64,000 bases of DNA from Aquitalea aquatilis (GCF_005155025.1 NZ_CP039731.1:4216001-4280000), one strand, 5' to 3'; counted from the first letter of the stretch, positions 46,344-56,156 are shown. Notes: generated by a model not told the origin, from the sequence alone. Made by a program: numbers and translations.

Positions 46344-47381
46344 TCAGTTCGCTTCCGGCTCGGGCTGCTTGAGGTTGTTTAATTGGTGTGCAACCCGGTC
46401 GGTAATATGACCAATCACGTCGGAGCCGGCTTCCTCGCAAGCCTGTTCCAGCGCGAAACGGAATCCTACGGCATCAGTTCCGCCATGGCTTTTCACCACG
46501 ATGCCGCGCAGGCCCAGCAGGCTGGCACCATTGTAGCGACGCGGATCGACGCGGTTGCGGAAATGCTTGAGCACCGGCATGGCAGCCAGCGCGCACAGGC
46601 GGGTCCACCAGTTACGGGTGAATTCCTGCCGCAGGAAGTAGGCAATCATGTGCGCCAGCCCCTCGGCTGATTTGAGCGCCACATTGCCGGTAAAACCGTC
46701 GCAGACTACCACATCTACCGTGCCTTTGTAGACGTCGTTGCCTTCGACATTACCGATGAAATTCAGCTCGGACTGGCGCAGGTATTCGCCGGCGCGCTTG
46801 ACGCTGTCGTTACCCTTGATGTCTTCCGAACCGATATTGAGCAGCCCGACACGGGGATTGGCATTGCCGGTAATGCTGGATACCAGCTCCGAACCCATGA
46901 TGCCGAACTGCAAGAGTTGTTCTGAGGTGCAATCGACGTTGGCGCCCAGGTCCAGCATGCAGGTGCTGCCCTTGACTGACGGCATCATCTTGGCGATGGC
47001 CGGTCGTTCGATGCCCGGAATGGTTTTGAGGACAAAGCGTGCGGTTGCCATCAGTGCGCCGGTATTGCCGGCAGACACGGCAGCTTGCGCTTCGCCTTCC
47101 TTGACCAGATTGATCGCCACCCGCATCGACGAGTCTTTCTTGTTTTTCAGGGCCAGTTGCGGCGACTCGTCCATGCCTACCACTTGCGTGGCATGACGGA
47201 TATGGACGCGCGAACGCGCAACACCCTGATGGCGGGACAATTCAGCCTCGATGGCTGCCTGGTCTCCGACAAGAATCAGATGGGCGTTGGGATGGTCTTG
47301 CAGGAATTGGATCGATGCTGGGACGGTGACCTTGAGGCCAACGTCACCGCCCATTGCATCAACCGCGACGGTGATAGTCAT
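46344..47381 (-). CDS. plsX: Phosphate acyltransferase
   Basis: Makes acyl-phosphate from acyl-ACP for phospholipid synthesis. 345 residues. N-terminal [18 protein letters not shown], the [26 protein letters not shown] core, [20 protein letters not shown] and [16 protein letters not shown] are diagnostic. Start ATG 47381 preferred to the adjacent in-frame TTG. Follows rpmF after 65 bases. Confidence 0.96.
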   Translation of the reverse strand: MTITVAVDAMGGDVGLKVTVPASIQFLQDHPNAHLILVGDQAAIEAELSRHQGVARSRVHIRHATQVVGMDESPQLALKNKKDSSMRVAINLVKEGEAQAAVSAGNTGALMATARFVLKTIPGIERPAIAKMMPSVKGSTCMLDLGANVDCTSEQLLQFGIMGSELVSSITGNANPRVGLLNIGSEDIKGNDSVKRAGEYLRQSELNFIGNVEGNDVYKGTVDVVVCDGFTGNVALKSAEGLAHMIAYFLRQEFTRNWWTRLCALAAMPVLKHFRNRVDPRRYNGASLLGLRGIVVKSHGGTDAVGFRFALEQACEEAGSDVIGHITDRVAHQLNNLKQPEPEAN

Positions 47382-47446
47382 CAACGTGTACGGTAGTGAA
47401 ACCTACCTGTTTTTATGAAGGTAAGTATTGGGTGAAAAAGGACGAA

Positions 47447-47626
47447 TTATTCGCCTTTGGTCTTAACGACCTTGCGACCACGGTAGAAGCCGTTCGGGCT
47501 GATGTGGTGACGCAGGTGGGTTTCACCGGTCGTCGGCTCGCTAGCCAGCGACGGAGCGGTCAGAAAATCGTGTGCACGATGCATGCCGCGCTTGGACGGG
47601 GACTTTTTGTTCTGTTGAACAGCCAT
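47447..47626 (-). CDS. rpmF: 50S ribosomal protein L32
   Basis: 59-residue ribosomal protein read directly from the minus strand: [20 protein letters not shown] at the N-terminus, then [20 protein letters not shown] and [19 protein letters not shown]. The KxSxSKRGMHR and [17 protein letters not shown] motifs are characteristic; the zinc-binding cysteines of C+ L32 paralogues are absent. Start preceded by AGGAG (from CTCCTA on the plus strand). It leads the plsX-fab operon, the widespread rpmF-plsX arrangement coupling ribosome and membrane synthesis. Confidence 0.95.
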   Translation of the reverse strand: MAVQQNKKSPSKRGMHRAHDFLTAPSLASEPTTGETHLRHHISPNGFYRGRKVVKTKGE

Positions 47627-47661
47627 GTTCGACTCCTAGGAAAATCGCGTGTATTGATAAT

Positions 47662-48162
47662 TCAAGACTTGGAGATCTTCAACGTGGCCAGCACCGCAAA
47701 CGGATTGGGCTTGTCAGCCTTGGCACGCGTCAGAGCTTCCGAACCGCATTCGTCGTGTTTCGTCGAGTGCGGCAAGCCCATGATGATTTCGTCTTCGATC
47801 ATTGCCACCACATCAAGCTCTTCCAGGGCGAGAATGGCGTCCAGCGTTTCGTCCAGTTCTACGGCTTCATCCAGCTTTTCCTGCCGGGTGAACAGGGTCA
47901 CCACCACATCGGTGGCTACCTGGTAAGGCATGGCTTCCAGACAACGCTGGCAGCTTACCATTACGTCTGCATTCACCCGGAGGCGAAGGGACAAACGGGA
48001 CGAACCATCACGAAAACCTTCCACGGTGTATTCCACCGTACCGGAGGTATCGGACAGGTCGCTGTGCACACGCTCGTCAAGTGCGCTGACGGGCATTTTG
48101 CCGGTCATTTCGCGGCCCTCACGGGCGAACTTGAGCGGGTCGATCAAAATCGGGTTAGACAT
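47662..48162 (-). CDS. yceD: YceD/DUF177 family, 23S rRNA accumulation protein
   Basis: 166 residues. Features PLKFAREGREMTGKMPVSALDE at the N-terminus, a CQRC pair in MVSCQRCLEAMPYQVATDV, an acidic middle (LDEAVELDETLDAILALEELDVVAMIEDEIIMGLP) and the HSTKHDEC segment; all fit YceD. Implicated in 23S rRNA processing in bacteria and chloroplasts. Start at ATG 48162 (MSNPILIDP). Directly upstream of rpmF, as usual; divergent from maf. Confidence 0.92.
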   Translation of the reverse strand: MSNPILIDPLKFAREGREMTGKMPVSALDERVHSDLSDTSGTVEYTVEGFRDGSSRLSLRLRVNADVMVSCQRCLEAMPYQVATDVVVTLFTRQEKLDEAVELDETLDAILALEELDVVAMIEDEIIMGLPHSTKHDECGSEALTRAKADKPNPFAVLATLKISKS

Positions 48163-48221
48163 AAACCCAGCATGATATAATCTGCCCCCCTGATTTGTCA
48201 AAATAATCAAGCAATACCATC

Positions 48222-48803
48222 ATGCAGATCATACTGGCTTCCACCTCCCGCTATCGTCAGGAAATCATCAGTCGGCTGGGCCTTCCCTTTGAGGCCGTCG
48301 CTCCCGTTTGTGACGAAACGCCCCTGCCCGGCGAAACCGCACTGGACACCGCAGTACGCCTGGCGCGCAGCAAGGCCCAGTCGCTGGCTACCCGCTACCC
48401 TGCGGCCTTGATCATCGGCTCCGATCAGGTAGCCTTGCTCGACGGCCAGCAGATCGGCAAGCCCGGCTCCTTTGAAAAAGGTGTGGCCATGCTGCAGTGG
48501 ATGAGCGGCCGTACCGTGGTGTTTCACTCGGCACTGGCGCTGTACAACAGTGCCAGCGGCCACCTGCAGGAAACCGTGGGCATGACCCGTGTCACCTTGC
48601 GCCAACTCACCGAACAGCAGATCCGCAACTATCTGACCCGTGAGCCGGATGCCCTGCACTGCGCCGGCAGCGCCAAGAGCGAGGGCCTGGGCGGCGCGCT
48701 GTTGCAAAAAGTGGAATCGGACGACCCCAGTGCCCTGATCGGCGTGCCTCTATTCGACCTGATCAGCATGCTGAACGCCGAAGGCGTGGAGATACTGCAA
48801 TGA
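48222..48803 (+). CDS. Maf-family nucleotide pyrophosphatase (YceF type)
   Basis: 193 residues. Maf fold: ILASTSRYRQEIISRLGLPF (SxSxxR), VCDETPLPGETA, LIIGSDQVALLDGQ and GKPGSFEKGVAMLQWMSGR, ending IGVPLFDLISMLNAEGV. The TSRYR variant points to the YceF branch, which hydrolyses m7GTP, rather than YhdE (dTTP/UTP). Divergent from yceD. Overlaps the next gene by 4 bases. Confidence 0.92.
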   Translation: MQIILASTSRYRQEIISRLGLPFEAVAPVCDETPLPGETALDTAVRLARSKAQSLATRYPAALIIGSDQVALLDGQQIGKPGSFEKGVAMLQWMSGRTVVFHSALALYNSASGHLQETVGMTRVTLRQLTEQQIRNYLTREPDALHCAGSAKSEGLGGALLQKVESDDPSALIGVPLFDLISMLNAEGVEILQ

Positions 48804-49504
48804 GCGGAACCCTGTTTCTGATTCCCGCCCCGCTGGGCGATGAAAGCATCGCCTGGCTGCCGGCAGCCGAGGCGGCCAAAGTGCTGCATATCCGCCACTT
48901 TGTGGTGGAGGCTGAAAAAACCGCGCGCAAGCACCTGAAAGCACTGGGGGTCAGCACGCCGATCCGCGAGCTGGCCATGAGCACGCTCAACGAACATACC
49001 AAACCCGGCGATGTGGCCGCCCTGCTCGCTCCCTTGCTGGCGGGCGAAGATGTGGGCCTGATCTCCGAGGCTGGCTGCCCGGCAGTGGCCGACCCCGGCG
49101 CACAGCTGGTGGCACTGGCGCATGAGCGCGGCATCCGCGTCGCGCCGCTGATCGGCCCCTCGTCCATTTTGCTGGCACTGATGGCCTCGGGGGCCAATGG
49201 CCAGTGTTTTGCCTTCCACGGCTATCTGCCGGTGGATGCCACCGAAAAGGCCAAGCTGGTGAAGGAGCTGGAACAACGCTCGCGCCAGCGCAATGAGACC
49301 CAGGTATTTATCGAAACGCCTTACCGCAATAATGCCTTGCTACAACAATTGCGCGAAACGCTGGCTCCGGCCACCCGGCTGGCAGTGGCTTGCGATCTGA
49401 CCCTGCCCAGTGAAACCATTGTCAGCCGCCTGGTGAAAGACTGGCCGCAAGCTGCGCCAGACTTCCACAAGCGCCCGGCCATTTTCATTCTGCACGCTGC
49501 CTGA
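48800..49504 (+). CDS. Tetrapyrrole-methylase-fold SAM methyltransferase (RsmI-like)
   Basis: 234 residues. N-terminal [13 protein letters not shown], then [43 protein letters not shown] and [16 protein letters not shown] match the SAM-binding TP-methylase fold. It is shorter and more divergent than RsmI (no TPIGNLxDxTxR start), so it is a related paralogue, perhaps an RNA 2'-O-methyltransferase, not certainly rRNA-directed. Coupled to maf by ATGA overlap. Confidence 0.82.
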   Translation: MSGTLFLIPAPLGDESIAWLPAAEAAKVLHIRHFVVEAEKTARKHLKALGVSTPIRELAMSTLNEHTKPGDVAALLAPLLAGEDVGLISEAGCPAVADPGAQLVALAHERGIRVAPLIGPSSILLALMASGANGQCFAFHGYLPVDATEKAKLVKELEQRSRQRNETQVFIETPYRNNALLQQLRETLAPATRLAVACDLTLPSETIVSRLVKDWPQAAPDFHKRPAIFILHAA

Positions 49505-49515
49505 AAGGCCACGCC

Positions 49516-50724
49516 ATGCCCAAGCTGCCGCCGCTGATCCACTCGCTGCTGGATACCGACCTGTACAAGTTCACCATGCTGCAGGCGATTCTGCACCAGT
49601 TTCCGGCGGCTTACGGGCAATATGAATTCCGCTGCCGCAACCAGCCGGACTTCCCGCTGGCCCAGCTGCACCAGGAACTGGAAGCGCAGCTGGACTGGTT
49701 ATGCCAACTACAGTTCACCCAGCCGGAGCTGGCCTATCTGCGCAGCCTGCGGTTCATCAAGAGCGATTTTGTTGATTATCTGGAACTGTTCCACCTGCAG
49801 CGCCGCTTTATCAAGGTGAGCTGCCAGGGCGATGCGCTGAGCATTCATATCGAAGGCCCGCTGGTGCAGGCCATGTTCTTTGAAATCTTCGTGCTGGCCA
49901 TTGTCAACGAGCTGTATTTCCGCCGGCTGGACACCCCGCAGGCGCGCGAAGAAGGTCAGCGCCGGCTGGACGCCAAGATTGCTACCCTGCTGCGCTTCGA
50001 AGCCGAAGAAAGCGCCCAGCAGCGCTTCCCCTTGCTGATTTCAGACTTCGGCACCCGCCGCCGCTTCAGCCGCGAGTGGCAGCAACAGGTGGTGGAACAA
50101 CTCAATGCCGCCCTGCCCAAGGTGTTTCGCGGCACCAGTAACGTGTGGCTGGCATGGAAACTGGGCATCACCCCCATCGGCACCATGGCACACGAATTTT
50201 TCCAGGCCTTTCAGGCATTGGGCGTGCGCCTGCGCGATTTTCAGAATGCGGCACTGGAAGCCTGGGTACAGGAATACCGCGGCGACCTGGGCATCGCGCT
50301 CACCGACGTGGTGTGCATGGATGCCTTTCTGGCCGATTTCGACCTGTACTTTGCCAAGCTGTTCGACGGCCTGCGCCACGACAGTGGCGACCCGCAGGAA
50401 TGGGCGGACAAGGCCATTGCCCACTACCGCAAGCTGCGCATCGACCCGGCCACCAAGATGCTCACCTTCAGCGATGGCCTGAGCGTGGACAAGGCGCTGG
50501 CACTGCACCGCCGCTACAGCCCGCACATCCAGGTGAGCTTTGGTATCGGCACCCACTTTACCAATGACATGGGGCTGGAGCCGCTGCAGATCGTGCTGAA
50601 ACTGGTGAGCTGCAATGGCCAGCCGGTGGCCAAGCTGTCGGACAGCCCTGGCAAGACCATGTGCAGCGACCAGACCTTCCTCGCCTATCTGCGCCAGGTA
50701 TTCAAGGTGGCGCAACCGGACTGA
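49516..50724 (+). CDS. pncB: Nicotinate phosphoribosyltransferase
   Basis: NAD salvage enzyme of 402 residues, cytoplasmic. N-terminal [62 protein letters not shown] (phospho-histidine His in MAHE), and [20 protein letters not shown] are all characteristic of the PncB1 group. Short 11-base gap after the methylase suggests one operon. Confidence 0.96.
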   Translation: MPKLPPLIHSLLDTDLYKFTMLQAILHQFPAAYGQYEFRCRNQPDFPLAQLHQELEAQLDWLCQLQFTQPELAYLRSLRFIKSDFVDYLELFHLQRRFIKVSCQGDALSIHIEGPLVQAMFFEIFVLAIVNELYFRRLDTPQAREEGQRRLDAKIATLLRFEAEESAQQRFPLLISDFGTRRRFSREWQQQVVEQLNAALPKVFRGTSNVWLAWKLGITPIGTMAHEFFQAFQALGVRLRDFQNAALEAWVQEYRGDLGIALTDVVCMDAFLADFDLYFAKLFDGLRHDSGDPQEWADKAIAHYRKLRIDPATKMLTFSDGLSVDKALALHRRYSPHIQVSFGIGTHFTNDMGLEPLQIVLKLVSCNGQPVAKLSDSPGKTMCSDQTFLAYLRQVFKVAQPD

Positions 50725-50753
50725 GCCTTCGTTCGCTAGATCATCAACAGGTT

Positions 50754-51611
50754 TCAGCCGCCAGCCAGTACAGCCCGTAGCGACTGCCCGGCCTCGGCCG
50801 GCAGCCGCGCTCCGGCCAGCGCCACGGTACGCTCGCCCAGCGCCCGGTACACTGCTTGCATGTCGGCAGGCAAGGCTGCCAGATGCCGCGCCACGGTAGC
50901 CACATCCCCCCGCACAATCGGCCCGGTCAGCGCCGCCTGCGGCCCCATGCTCAGCGCATTGGCCAGACTGCCCTGCATCAGCGGCCCCAGCAGGGCTGGC
51001 AACAGCTGCTCGCCCACACCGCCTTGCAAGGCCAGCTGGCGGGCCAGTTCAGTCAGCGTAACCAGATAATTGGATGCCACCGACAAGGCCGCGTGATACG
51101 CCGCCTTGCCACCGGGGGCCAGCGCAAACGGCCGCGCACCGATGGCGGCGGCAAAATCCTGCAGCGCCACACAAGCCGCCGCATCGCCCTCCAGCGCACA
51201 CAAGGTGCCGGCAAATTGTTCGACCGCCCGGGCCGGGTCGGCAAAGGAAAATGCCGGATGCAGGCTGGCAACACTGGCCCCCGCCGCACGTAGCGGCGCC
51301 AGCACCTCGGCTTCGGCCGCGCCACTGGCATGGAACACCACGCTACCGGACCGCACCGCGCCACTGGCCAGCAGGGCTTGCGCCACACCGGCAATGGCGT
51401 CGTCCGGTACCGACAGCAGCAGCAGATCCGCCGCCGCCAGATCTTTCAGCGCATCCACAGCACGCCCCTGGCCAATAAATGACACCGCCTCCCGTGCCGA
51501 CTCATGGCTGCGCGCCAGGCAATCCACCACCCGACAAGCCCCACTAACCACCGCCAGGCGGCCCAGGGTACGGCCCACACGTCCGGCTCCGATGATGTTC
51601 AGACTCTGCAT
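50754..51611 (-). CDS. DUF2520 Rossmann-fold protein
   Basis: 285 residues. N-terminal LNIIGAGRVGRTLGRLAVVSG nucleotide loop, LLLSVPDDAIAGVAQALLASG, VVFHASGAAEAEVLAPLRAAGASVASLHPAFSFADP and a helical C-terminal DUF2520 domain (AAYHAALSVASNYLVTLTELARQL, LLGPLMQGSLANAL). Resembles ketopantoate/6-phosphogluconate-type dehydrogenases; physiological substrate unknown. Start ATG 51611 selected. Convergent with pncB. Confidence 0.87.
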   Translation of the reverse strand: MQSLNIIGAGRVGRTLGRLAVVSGACRVVDCLARSHESAREAVSFIGQGRAVDALKDLAAADLLLLSVPDDAIAGVAQALLASGAVRSGSVVFHASGAAEAEVLAPLRAAGASVASLHPAFSFADPARAVEQFAGTLCALEGDAAACVALQDFAAAIGARPFALAPGGKAAYHAALSVASNYLVTLTELARQLALQGGVGEQLLPALLGPLMQGSLANALSMGPQAALTGPIVRGDVATVARHLAALPADMQAVYRALGERTVALAGARLPAEAGQSLRAVLAGG

Positions 51612-51720
51612 TCCAGACTCTTTCTTGACAGTCACAACGGCATGGCAGACCATGCCGCTACAATAATTTTGCTTAACAGCATTTTACTCGCCACTACCGC
51701 ACTCTCGGGGAGCCAGAGCC

Positions 51721-52293
51721 ATGAAGCTGGTGATTTTCCTTGGCGTCATCGCCGTCATCCTGTTTTATTTCATCACCCTGTACAACGCGCTGGTCAATCT
51801 CAAGCATGCCGTGGCGCGTAGCTGGGCCAATATCGACGTGCTGCTCAAACAGCGCCACGACGAATTGCCCAAGCTGGTGGAAGTGTGCAAGCAGTATGCC
51901 CAGTTCGAGCAGCAAACCCTCAGCCGCGTGATGGAAGCCCGTTCGGCAGTGGCGCAATATGCCCAAAGCCGCAATATGGAAGGGCTGGGCCACGAGGAAG
52001 GCAAGCTGCGCGGCTTGATCGGCCAGGTGCTGGCCGTGGCGGAAGCCTACCCCGAACTCAAGGCCGACCAGCAGTTTAGCCATTTGTCCGAGCGCATCAG
52101 CCAGCTGGAAGACCATATTGCCGACCGGCGCGAACTGTACAACGACGCCGTCAACCTCAACAACGTGCGCATCGAGCAATTTCCCGATGTGCTGATCGCC
52201 CGCCTGTTCAATTTTCCCACCGCCCGCGCCCTGCAGTTTTCCGCAGCGGAAAAGCGCGATGTCGACCTGCGCCAGCTGTTTCAGCGGGACTAA
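51721..52293 (+). CDS. lemA: LemA family protein
   Basis: 190 residues. One N-terminal membrane helix (LVIFLGVIAVILFYFITLYNALV) followed by a long coiled-coil core (ARSWANIDVLLKQRHDELPKLVEVCKQYAQFE, VLAVAEAYPELKADQQFSHLSERISQLEDHIADRRELYNDAVNLNNVRIEQFP), the LemA signature. Role unclear in most species. Followed immediately (3 bases) by a GIDE-domain membrane protein, a common partnership. Confidence 0.93.
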   Translation: MKLVIFLGVIAVILFYFITLYNALVNLKHAVARSWANIDVLLKQRHDELPKLVEVCKQYAQFEQQTLSRVMEARSAVAQYAQSRNMEGLGHEEGKLRGLIGQVLAVAEAYPELKADQQFSHLSERISQLEDHIADRRELYNDAVNLNNVRIEQFPDVLIARLFNFPTARALQFSAAEKRDVDLRQLFQRD

Positions 52294-52296
52294 ACC

Positions 52297-53238
52297 ATGT
52301 TGTGGCTCAGTTCGCACTGGACTCGCAGCGGCTGGGCCGCTTTCAGCCTCTACCCCCTGCTGGCTTTCATCGGATTCAAGCTCGGCCTGCCTTCTTTCCT
52401 GCATGGCGTACTGCCCGCGCTGCTGGCCTGCGGGCTGATCGGCTGGTGGCTGAATTATCGCCGCTACCGGCTGATTGCCGACACGCCAACCGCCCATGCC
52501 GCTTCTGCGGCGCTGGGTCATGTGGAATTGTGCGGCGTCGCCCGCAATCACCCACTGGCGGCCAATTACAGCCCTTACTCCGGCCGCCGCTGCGTCTGGT
52601 ATCGCTGCTGGCGTTATCACAATGACCGGCGCGGGCTGAATGGAGGCAGCACGCTGGATCCCTTTGAGCGCAGCAATGGCCTGGCATCGCTGCCGGAAAA
52701 CTCCGAGCTTTCCTTCCTGCTGCTGGATGGCAAACAGGAGGTCATCATCAACCCGGAAGGGGCAGAGGTGATTGCGCCGCACCGTGAAAGCTGGCAGGAA
52801 GGCAATGAAACGCTGGTAGAGGAATGGATAGCAGAAGGCGACCCGCTCTACGTGCTGGGCCAGCTGCAAAGCCACGGCGGCAGCCGGCCGGATCAACACA
52901 GCTTCCGCCAGGATGTCGGCGCCAAGCTGGCCGAATGGAAACAAGACCAGCCCGCCCTGCTACGCCGCCACGACCTGGACGGCGATGGCAAGATCAGCGA
53001 GCAGGAATGGCTGCTGGTGCGAGCAGCAGCTGAACGCGAGGTGCGACAAAACTACCAGCAACTGGCCAGCACACCGCCCACCTTGCATATTGGCAAGCCG
53101 GATGACGGCAAGCCCTACCTGATCAACACCCTGCCTCCCCGGCAGGTGGCGCGCAGTTATCGCCTGCGCGCCTGGCTGCATGCGCTGGCAGCCCTGCTCA
53201 GCTTTATCGCCTGGCTGTACAGCGGCCTGTCCGCTTAG
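52297..53238 (+). CDS. GIDE-domain membrane protein with an EF-hand
   Basis: 313 residues. Two N-terminal helices, a C-terminal helix (WLHALAALLSFIAWLYSGL), and a central GIDE-type (MULAN/E3-ligase-like) domain: VELCGVARNHPLAANYSPYSGRRCVWYRC, EWIAEGDPLYVLGQL. No RING finger exists, so ligase activity is not implied. Uniquely visible is a canonical EF-hand loop, residues 226-237 DLDGDGKISEQE, with oxygen ligands at 1, 3, 5, 9 and 12, suggesting calcium sensing. Co-transcribed with lemA. Confidence 0.85.
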   Translation: MLWLSSHWTRSGWAAFSLYPLLAFIGFKLGLPSFLHGVLPALLACGLIGWWLNYRRYRLIADTPTAHAASAALGHVELCGVARNHPLAANYSPYSGRRCVWYRCWRYHNDRRGLNGGSTLDPFERSNGLASLPENSELSFLLLDGKQEVIINPEGAEVIAPHRESWQEGNETLVEEWIAEGDPLYVLGQLQSHGGSRPDQHSFRQDVGAKLAEWKQDQPALLRRHDLDGDGKISEQEWLLVRAAAEREVRQNYQQLASTPPTLHIGKPDDGKPYLINTLPPRQVARSYRLRAWLHALAALLSFIAWLYSGLSA

Positions 53239-53370
53239 CCGCAGCCCACACCATTGCCACGGCTGCGCAGACTTTCACTGCGACGAGTGCATGACAAAGC
53301 AATTCCACCTATCATTAGCCAGCCTGCATACCCCGCAGCCACAAGAGCGCCACAGCGCCGGGAGACACGC

Positions 53371-53829
53371 ATGATCCGCCTGATTTATTCCAGCGCCCTT
53401 AACCCCGCCTATGCCGTGCAGGAGCTGCACGGCCTGCTGGCCACCTACCGGGCGCGCAACCAGCGCATGGGCATCAACAGCCTGCTGCTGCTGATGAACA
53501 AGGATTTCCTGCAAATGCTGGAAGGCGAGGAAGCCGCCGTAGATGAGCTGTATGAATTCATCCAGCACGACCAGCACCACCTGCAGCTCACCCTACTGTC
53601 ACGCGAAACGGTGAGCGAGCCCAGCTTTGCCAATCAGCCGCTGGTCTTCGTCGATACCGAAGAACTGGCACACAAGCTGGGCCACCCGGTGCACCTGAGC
53701 AATATCGCGCCGCACGGCGAGCTGGATCACGCCGAACGCGCCAAGCGCTTTGTGCAGGAGTTCATCAATGGCAAGTGGCACCACCATCTGCCCAATGGCC
53801 AGAACCCTCAGGTGGTGCACCGGCGCTGA
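53371..53829 (+). CDS. BLUF-domain-like protein
   Basis: 152 residues. N-terminal half matches the blue-light flavin domain: RLIYSSA with Tyr6, LLATYRARNQRMGINSLLLL with Asn30, KDFLQMLEGEEAAVDELYEFIQHD with Gln48, the residues that hydrogen-bond the flavin. The usual W-x-M/MGF strand is absent (SFANQPLVFVD has Gln89 and Leu91 there), so photochemistry is uncertain. The C-terminal 50 residues are helical (DHAERAKRFVQEFINGKW). GGAG lies 6 bases upstream of ATG 53371. No effector gene is adjacent; the protein might act by interaction. Confidence 0.8.
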   Translation: MIRLIYSSALNPAYAVQELHGLLATYRARNQRMGINSLLLLMNKDFLQMLEGEEAAVDELYEFIQHDQHHLQLTLLSRETVSEPSFANQPLVFVDTEELAHKLGHPVHLSNIAPHGELDHAERAKRFVQEFINGKWHHHLPNGQNPQVVHRR

Positions 53830-53842
53830 TCCTGCGCGCAAG

Positions 53843-53873
53843 AAAAAAGGCTGCCGGATGGCAGCCTTTTTTT
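53843..53873. terminator. Bidirectional terminator between the BLUF gene and metY
   Basis: AAAAAAGGCTGCC and GGCAGCCTTTTTTT pair around GGAT, giving a T run in either direction for two convergent genes. Confidence 0.9.
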
Positions 53874-53888
53874 ATCGGCAGATCACGC

Positions 53889-55166
53889 TTACAAGGCAGC
53901 AGCCTGCAGCGCCTGATCCACGTCGGCCAGGATGTCGTCGATATGTTCGATGCCGATGGACAGGCGAATCAGCTCGGGACGGACGCCGGCCTTAAGCTGC
54001 TCTTCCGGCGACAGCTGTCGGTGAGTGGTGGAGGCCGGATGGCAGGCCAGGCTCTTGGCATCGCCGATATTGACCAGACGGGTCACCAGTTGCAGGGCAT
54101 CGATAAAGCGGCCACCGGCCTCGATGCCACCCTTGATGCCGAAGGACAGAATGCCCGACGCGCGGCCACCCATATACTTGTCCACCAGCGGCTTGCTGGG
54201 GCTGCCCGGCAACGCACCATACTCCACCCACTCCACCGCCGGGTGGGCCTGCAGGCGCTCGGCCACCTTGAGCGCGTTGTCGCAGATGCGGTCCAGCCGC
54301 AGCGCCAGGGTTTCGATGCCCTGCAGGATGAGGAAGGCATTGAACGGCGAAATGGCCGCGCCCATATTGCGCAGCGGCACCACGCGGGCGCGGGCGATAT
54401 AGGCCGCCGGCCCCAGCACCTCGACATAATTCACACCGTGGTAGCTGACATCCGGCGTATTCAGGCGCACAAAGCGCTCTTTGTGCTCACCCCAGGGGAA
54501 TTTGCCGGAATCAACAATGATGCCGCCGATGCTGGTGCCGTGGCCACCCAGATACTTGGTGAGGCTGTGTACCACGATGTCGGCACCATGCTCGAAGGGG
54601 CGGCACAGATAAGGCGACGGCACAGTGTTGTCGACGATCAGCGGCAGGCCGTGCTTGTGGGCTTCTTCGGCAAAGGCGGCAAAGTCCACCACATTGCCCA
54701 GCGGATTGCCCACCGACTCGCAGAACACCGCCTTGGTCTTGCCATCGACCAGCTTGCTGATGGAGGCCGGGTCTTTGTAATCGATGAAGCGCACTTCAAT
54801 GCCCAGCTGCGGGAAAGTGTGGGCAAACAGATTGTAAGTACCGCCATACAGGGTGCTGGTGGCAATGATGTTGTCGCCGGCTTCGGCAATGGTCTGGATG
54901 GCATAGCTGATGGCCGCCATGCCGGAGGCCACCGCCAGCGCGCCGATGCCGCCTTCCAGCGCCGCTACGCGCTTTTCCAGCACATCGGTGGTGGGGTTCA
55001 TGATGCGGGTGTAGATATTGCCCTGCACCTTGAGGTCGAACAGGTCGGCACCGTGCTGGGTGCTGTCAAAGGCATAGCTGGTGGTCTGATACAGCGGAAC
55101 GGCCACCGCCTTGGTGGTGGGGTCCGGGCTGTAGCCGCCGTGCACGGCCAGTGTTTCCAGTTTCAT
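53889..55166 (-). CDS. metY: O-acetylhomoserine sulfhydrylase
   Basis: PLP enzyme making homocysteine from O-acetylhomoserine and sulfide. 425 residues. N-terminal LETLAVHGGYSPDPTTKAVAVPLYQTTSYAF, PTTDVLEKRVAALEGG, ATSTLYGGTYNLF, VDNTVPSPYLCRP, the PLP lysine in HSLTKYLGGHGTSIGG and C-terminal VRLSIGIEHIDDILADVDQAL are diagnostic. Strong ribosome site AGGAGA before ATG 55166. Monocistronic, terminator on each side. Confidence 0.96.
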   Translation of the reverse strand: MKLETLAVHGGYSPDPTTKAVAVPLYQTTSYAFDSTQHGADLFDLKVQGNIYTRIMNPTTDVLEKRVAALEGGIGALAVASGMAAISYAIQTIAEAGDNIIATSTLYGGTYNLFAHTFPQLGIEVRFIDYKDPASISKLVDGKTKAVFCESVGNPLGNVVDFAAFAEEAHKHGLPLIVDNTVPSPYLCRPFEHGADIVVHSLTKYLGGHGTSIGGIIVDSGKFPWGEHKERFVRLNTPDVSYHGVNYVEVLGPAAYIARARVVPLRNMGAAISPFNAFLILQGIETLALRLDRICDNALKVAERLQAHPAVEWVEYGALPGSPSKPLVDKYMGGRASGILSFGIKGGIEAGGRFIDALQLVTRLVNIGDAKSLACHPASTTHRQLSPEEQLKAGVRPELIRLSIGIEHIDDILADVDQALQAAAL

Positions 55167-55275
55167 CTTCTTCTCTCCTGTGGCTTTGCGCCTGTTGCAT
55201 ATCGGCCTAACCATACCGGCAGCAGGGATGGAAGCCAAGCCGGATTTCCTGCAAAGCTTATGAATTTCCGGCACA

Positions 55276-55307
55276 GAAAAACAAATGGCCAGTCAAAGAC
55301 TGGCCAT
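55276..55307 (-). terminator. Terminator after the tetR gene
   Basis: ATGGCCAGTC pairs with GACTGGCCAT around AAA; in minus sense it is followed by TTGTTTTTCTG. Located 28 bases past the tetR stop. Confidence 0.8.
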
Positions 55308-55335
55308 GCCCGGCAACACTCACCACAGGAAGGGG

Positions 55336-56010
55336 CTAGACGGCAGGCAGCGCCTGCACCGGAGCCATGCTGGCCAGCACCCGCTCGAAGGGCTGACGGA
55401 AACGGCTGGACACATAGGGGGCCAGGAAATACAGCAGGCTCAGGCAACCCTCGCGGGCCACTACCTGCGCCTCCTGCGGACAGCGGGCGATGTCAGGCCG
55501 GGCAATCCAGCCGGTTTGCAACAGCTGGAAATTGCGCGCGAGGAAACCGATCTGCACGTCGTCACCTTCCAGCATGCCCTGGTCACGCAGCTTGAAGAAC
55601 AGCTTTTCCACGCCACGGCTGATCAGCCCGGCCTCGATCTTGCTGTAGCTTTCCCGCAGCGACTGATTGACCGAAAACAGGCTGGAAATGCTCTGAGGGA
55701 TGAAACGGAAGGTCCACAGGTGGCGCAATACCTTTTCCAGCAGCGACACCAGGCCTTCGATCGAGGCGTTCACGCTCAACTCACCGGCGGCATTGAGATA
55801 ATCGGCCATCCCCTTGGAGTAGCGCCGGTACAGCTCGTTGATGATGTCTTCCTTGCAGGCAAAGTGGTAGTACAGATTGCCGGTGCTGATATTCAGATAG
55901 CGCGCGATGTGATTGGTGGTAACGCTGCGCTCGCCCTGCTGGTTGAACAGCTGCAGGCTGGCTTCGACAATGCGGTCAAAGGTTGGACTTTTGCTTTCTT
56001 TACGGCTCAT
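55336..56010 (-). CDS. TetR-family transcriptional regulator
   Basis: 224 residues. N-terminal TetR helix-turn-helix FDRIVEASLQLFNQQGERSVTTNHIARYLNISTGNLYYHFACKEDIINELY. The long C-terminal ligand domain (FRFIPQSISSLFSVNQSLRESYSKIEAGLISRGVEKLFFKL) is of the group seen in betaproteobacterial regulators of uncertain ligand. Start at ATG 56010 with a charged leader MSRKESKSPT. Its target is not evident; the peptide-binding protein gene upstream is separated by a terminator. Confidence 0.9.
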   Translation of the reverse strand: MSRKESKSPTFDRIVEASLQLFNQQGERSVTTNHIARYLNISTGNLYYHFACKEDIINELYRRYSKGMADYLNAAGELSVNASIEGLVSLLEKVLRHLWTFRFIPQSISSLFSVNQSLRESYSKIEAGLISRGVEKLFFKLRDQGMLEGDDVQIGFLARNFQLLQTGWIARPDIARCPQEAQVVAREGCLSLLYFLAPYVSSRFRQPFERVLASMAPVQALPAV

Positions 56011-56156
56011 GGCAGGTTCTTCCCGGTGCGCGGAACCCCGGGACAGACTGTTCCCGGCACCCGCTGCGTCTGTGATCGACAAACACCCGCGTATGATACC
56101 GCAAGCCAGCCGCTACCAGCACCTGCTTCGCGGTCGGCAAGGTGTGCTAGCAATAG

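Noticed and set aside
52297-53238. Ubiquitin ligase activity for the GIDE-domain protein
   Set aside because: The RING finger needed for ligase function is absent; only the GIDE-type domain resembles the mitochondrial protein.
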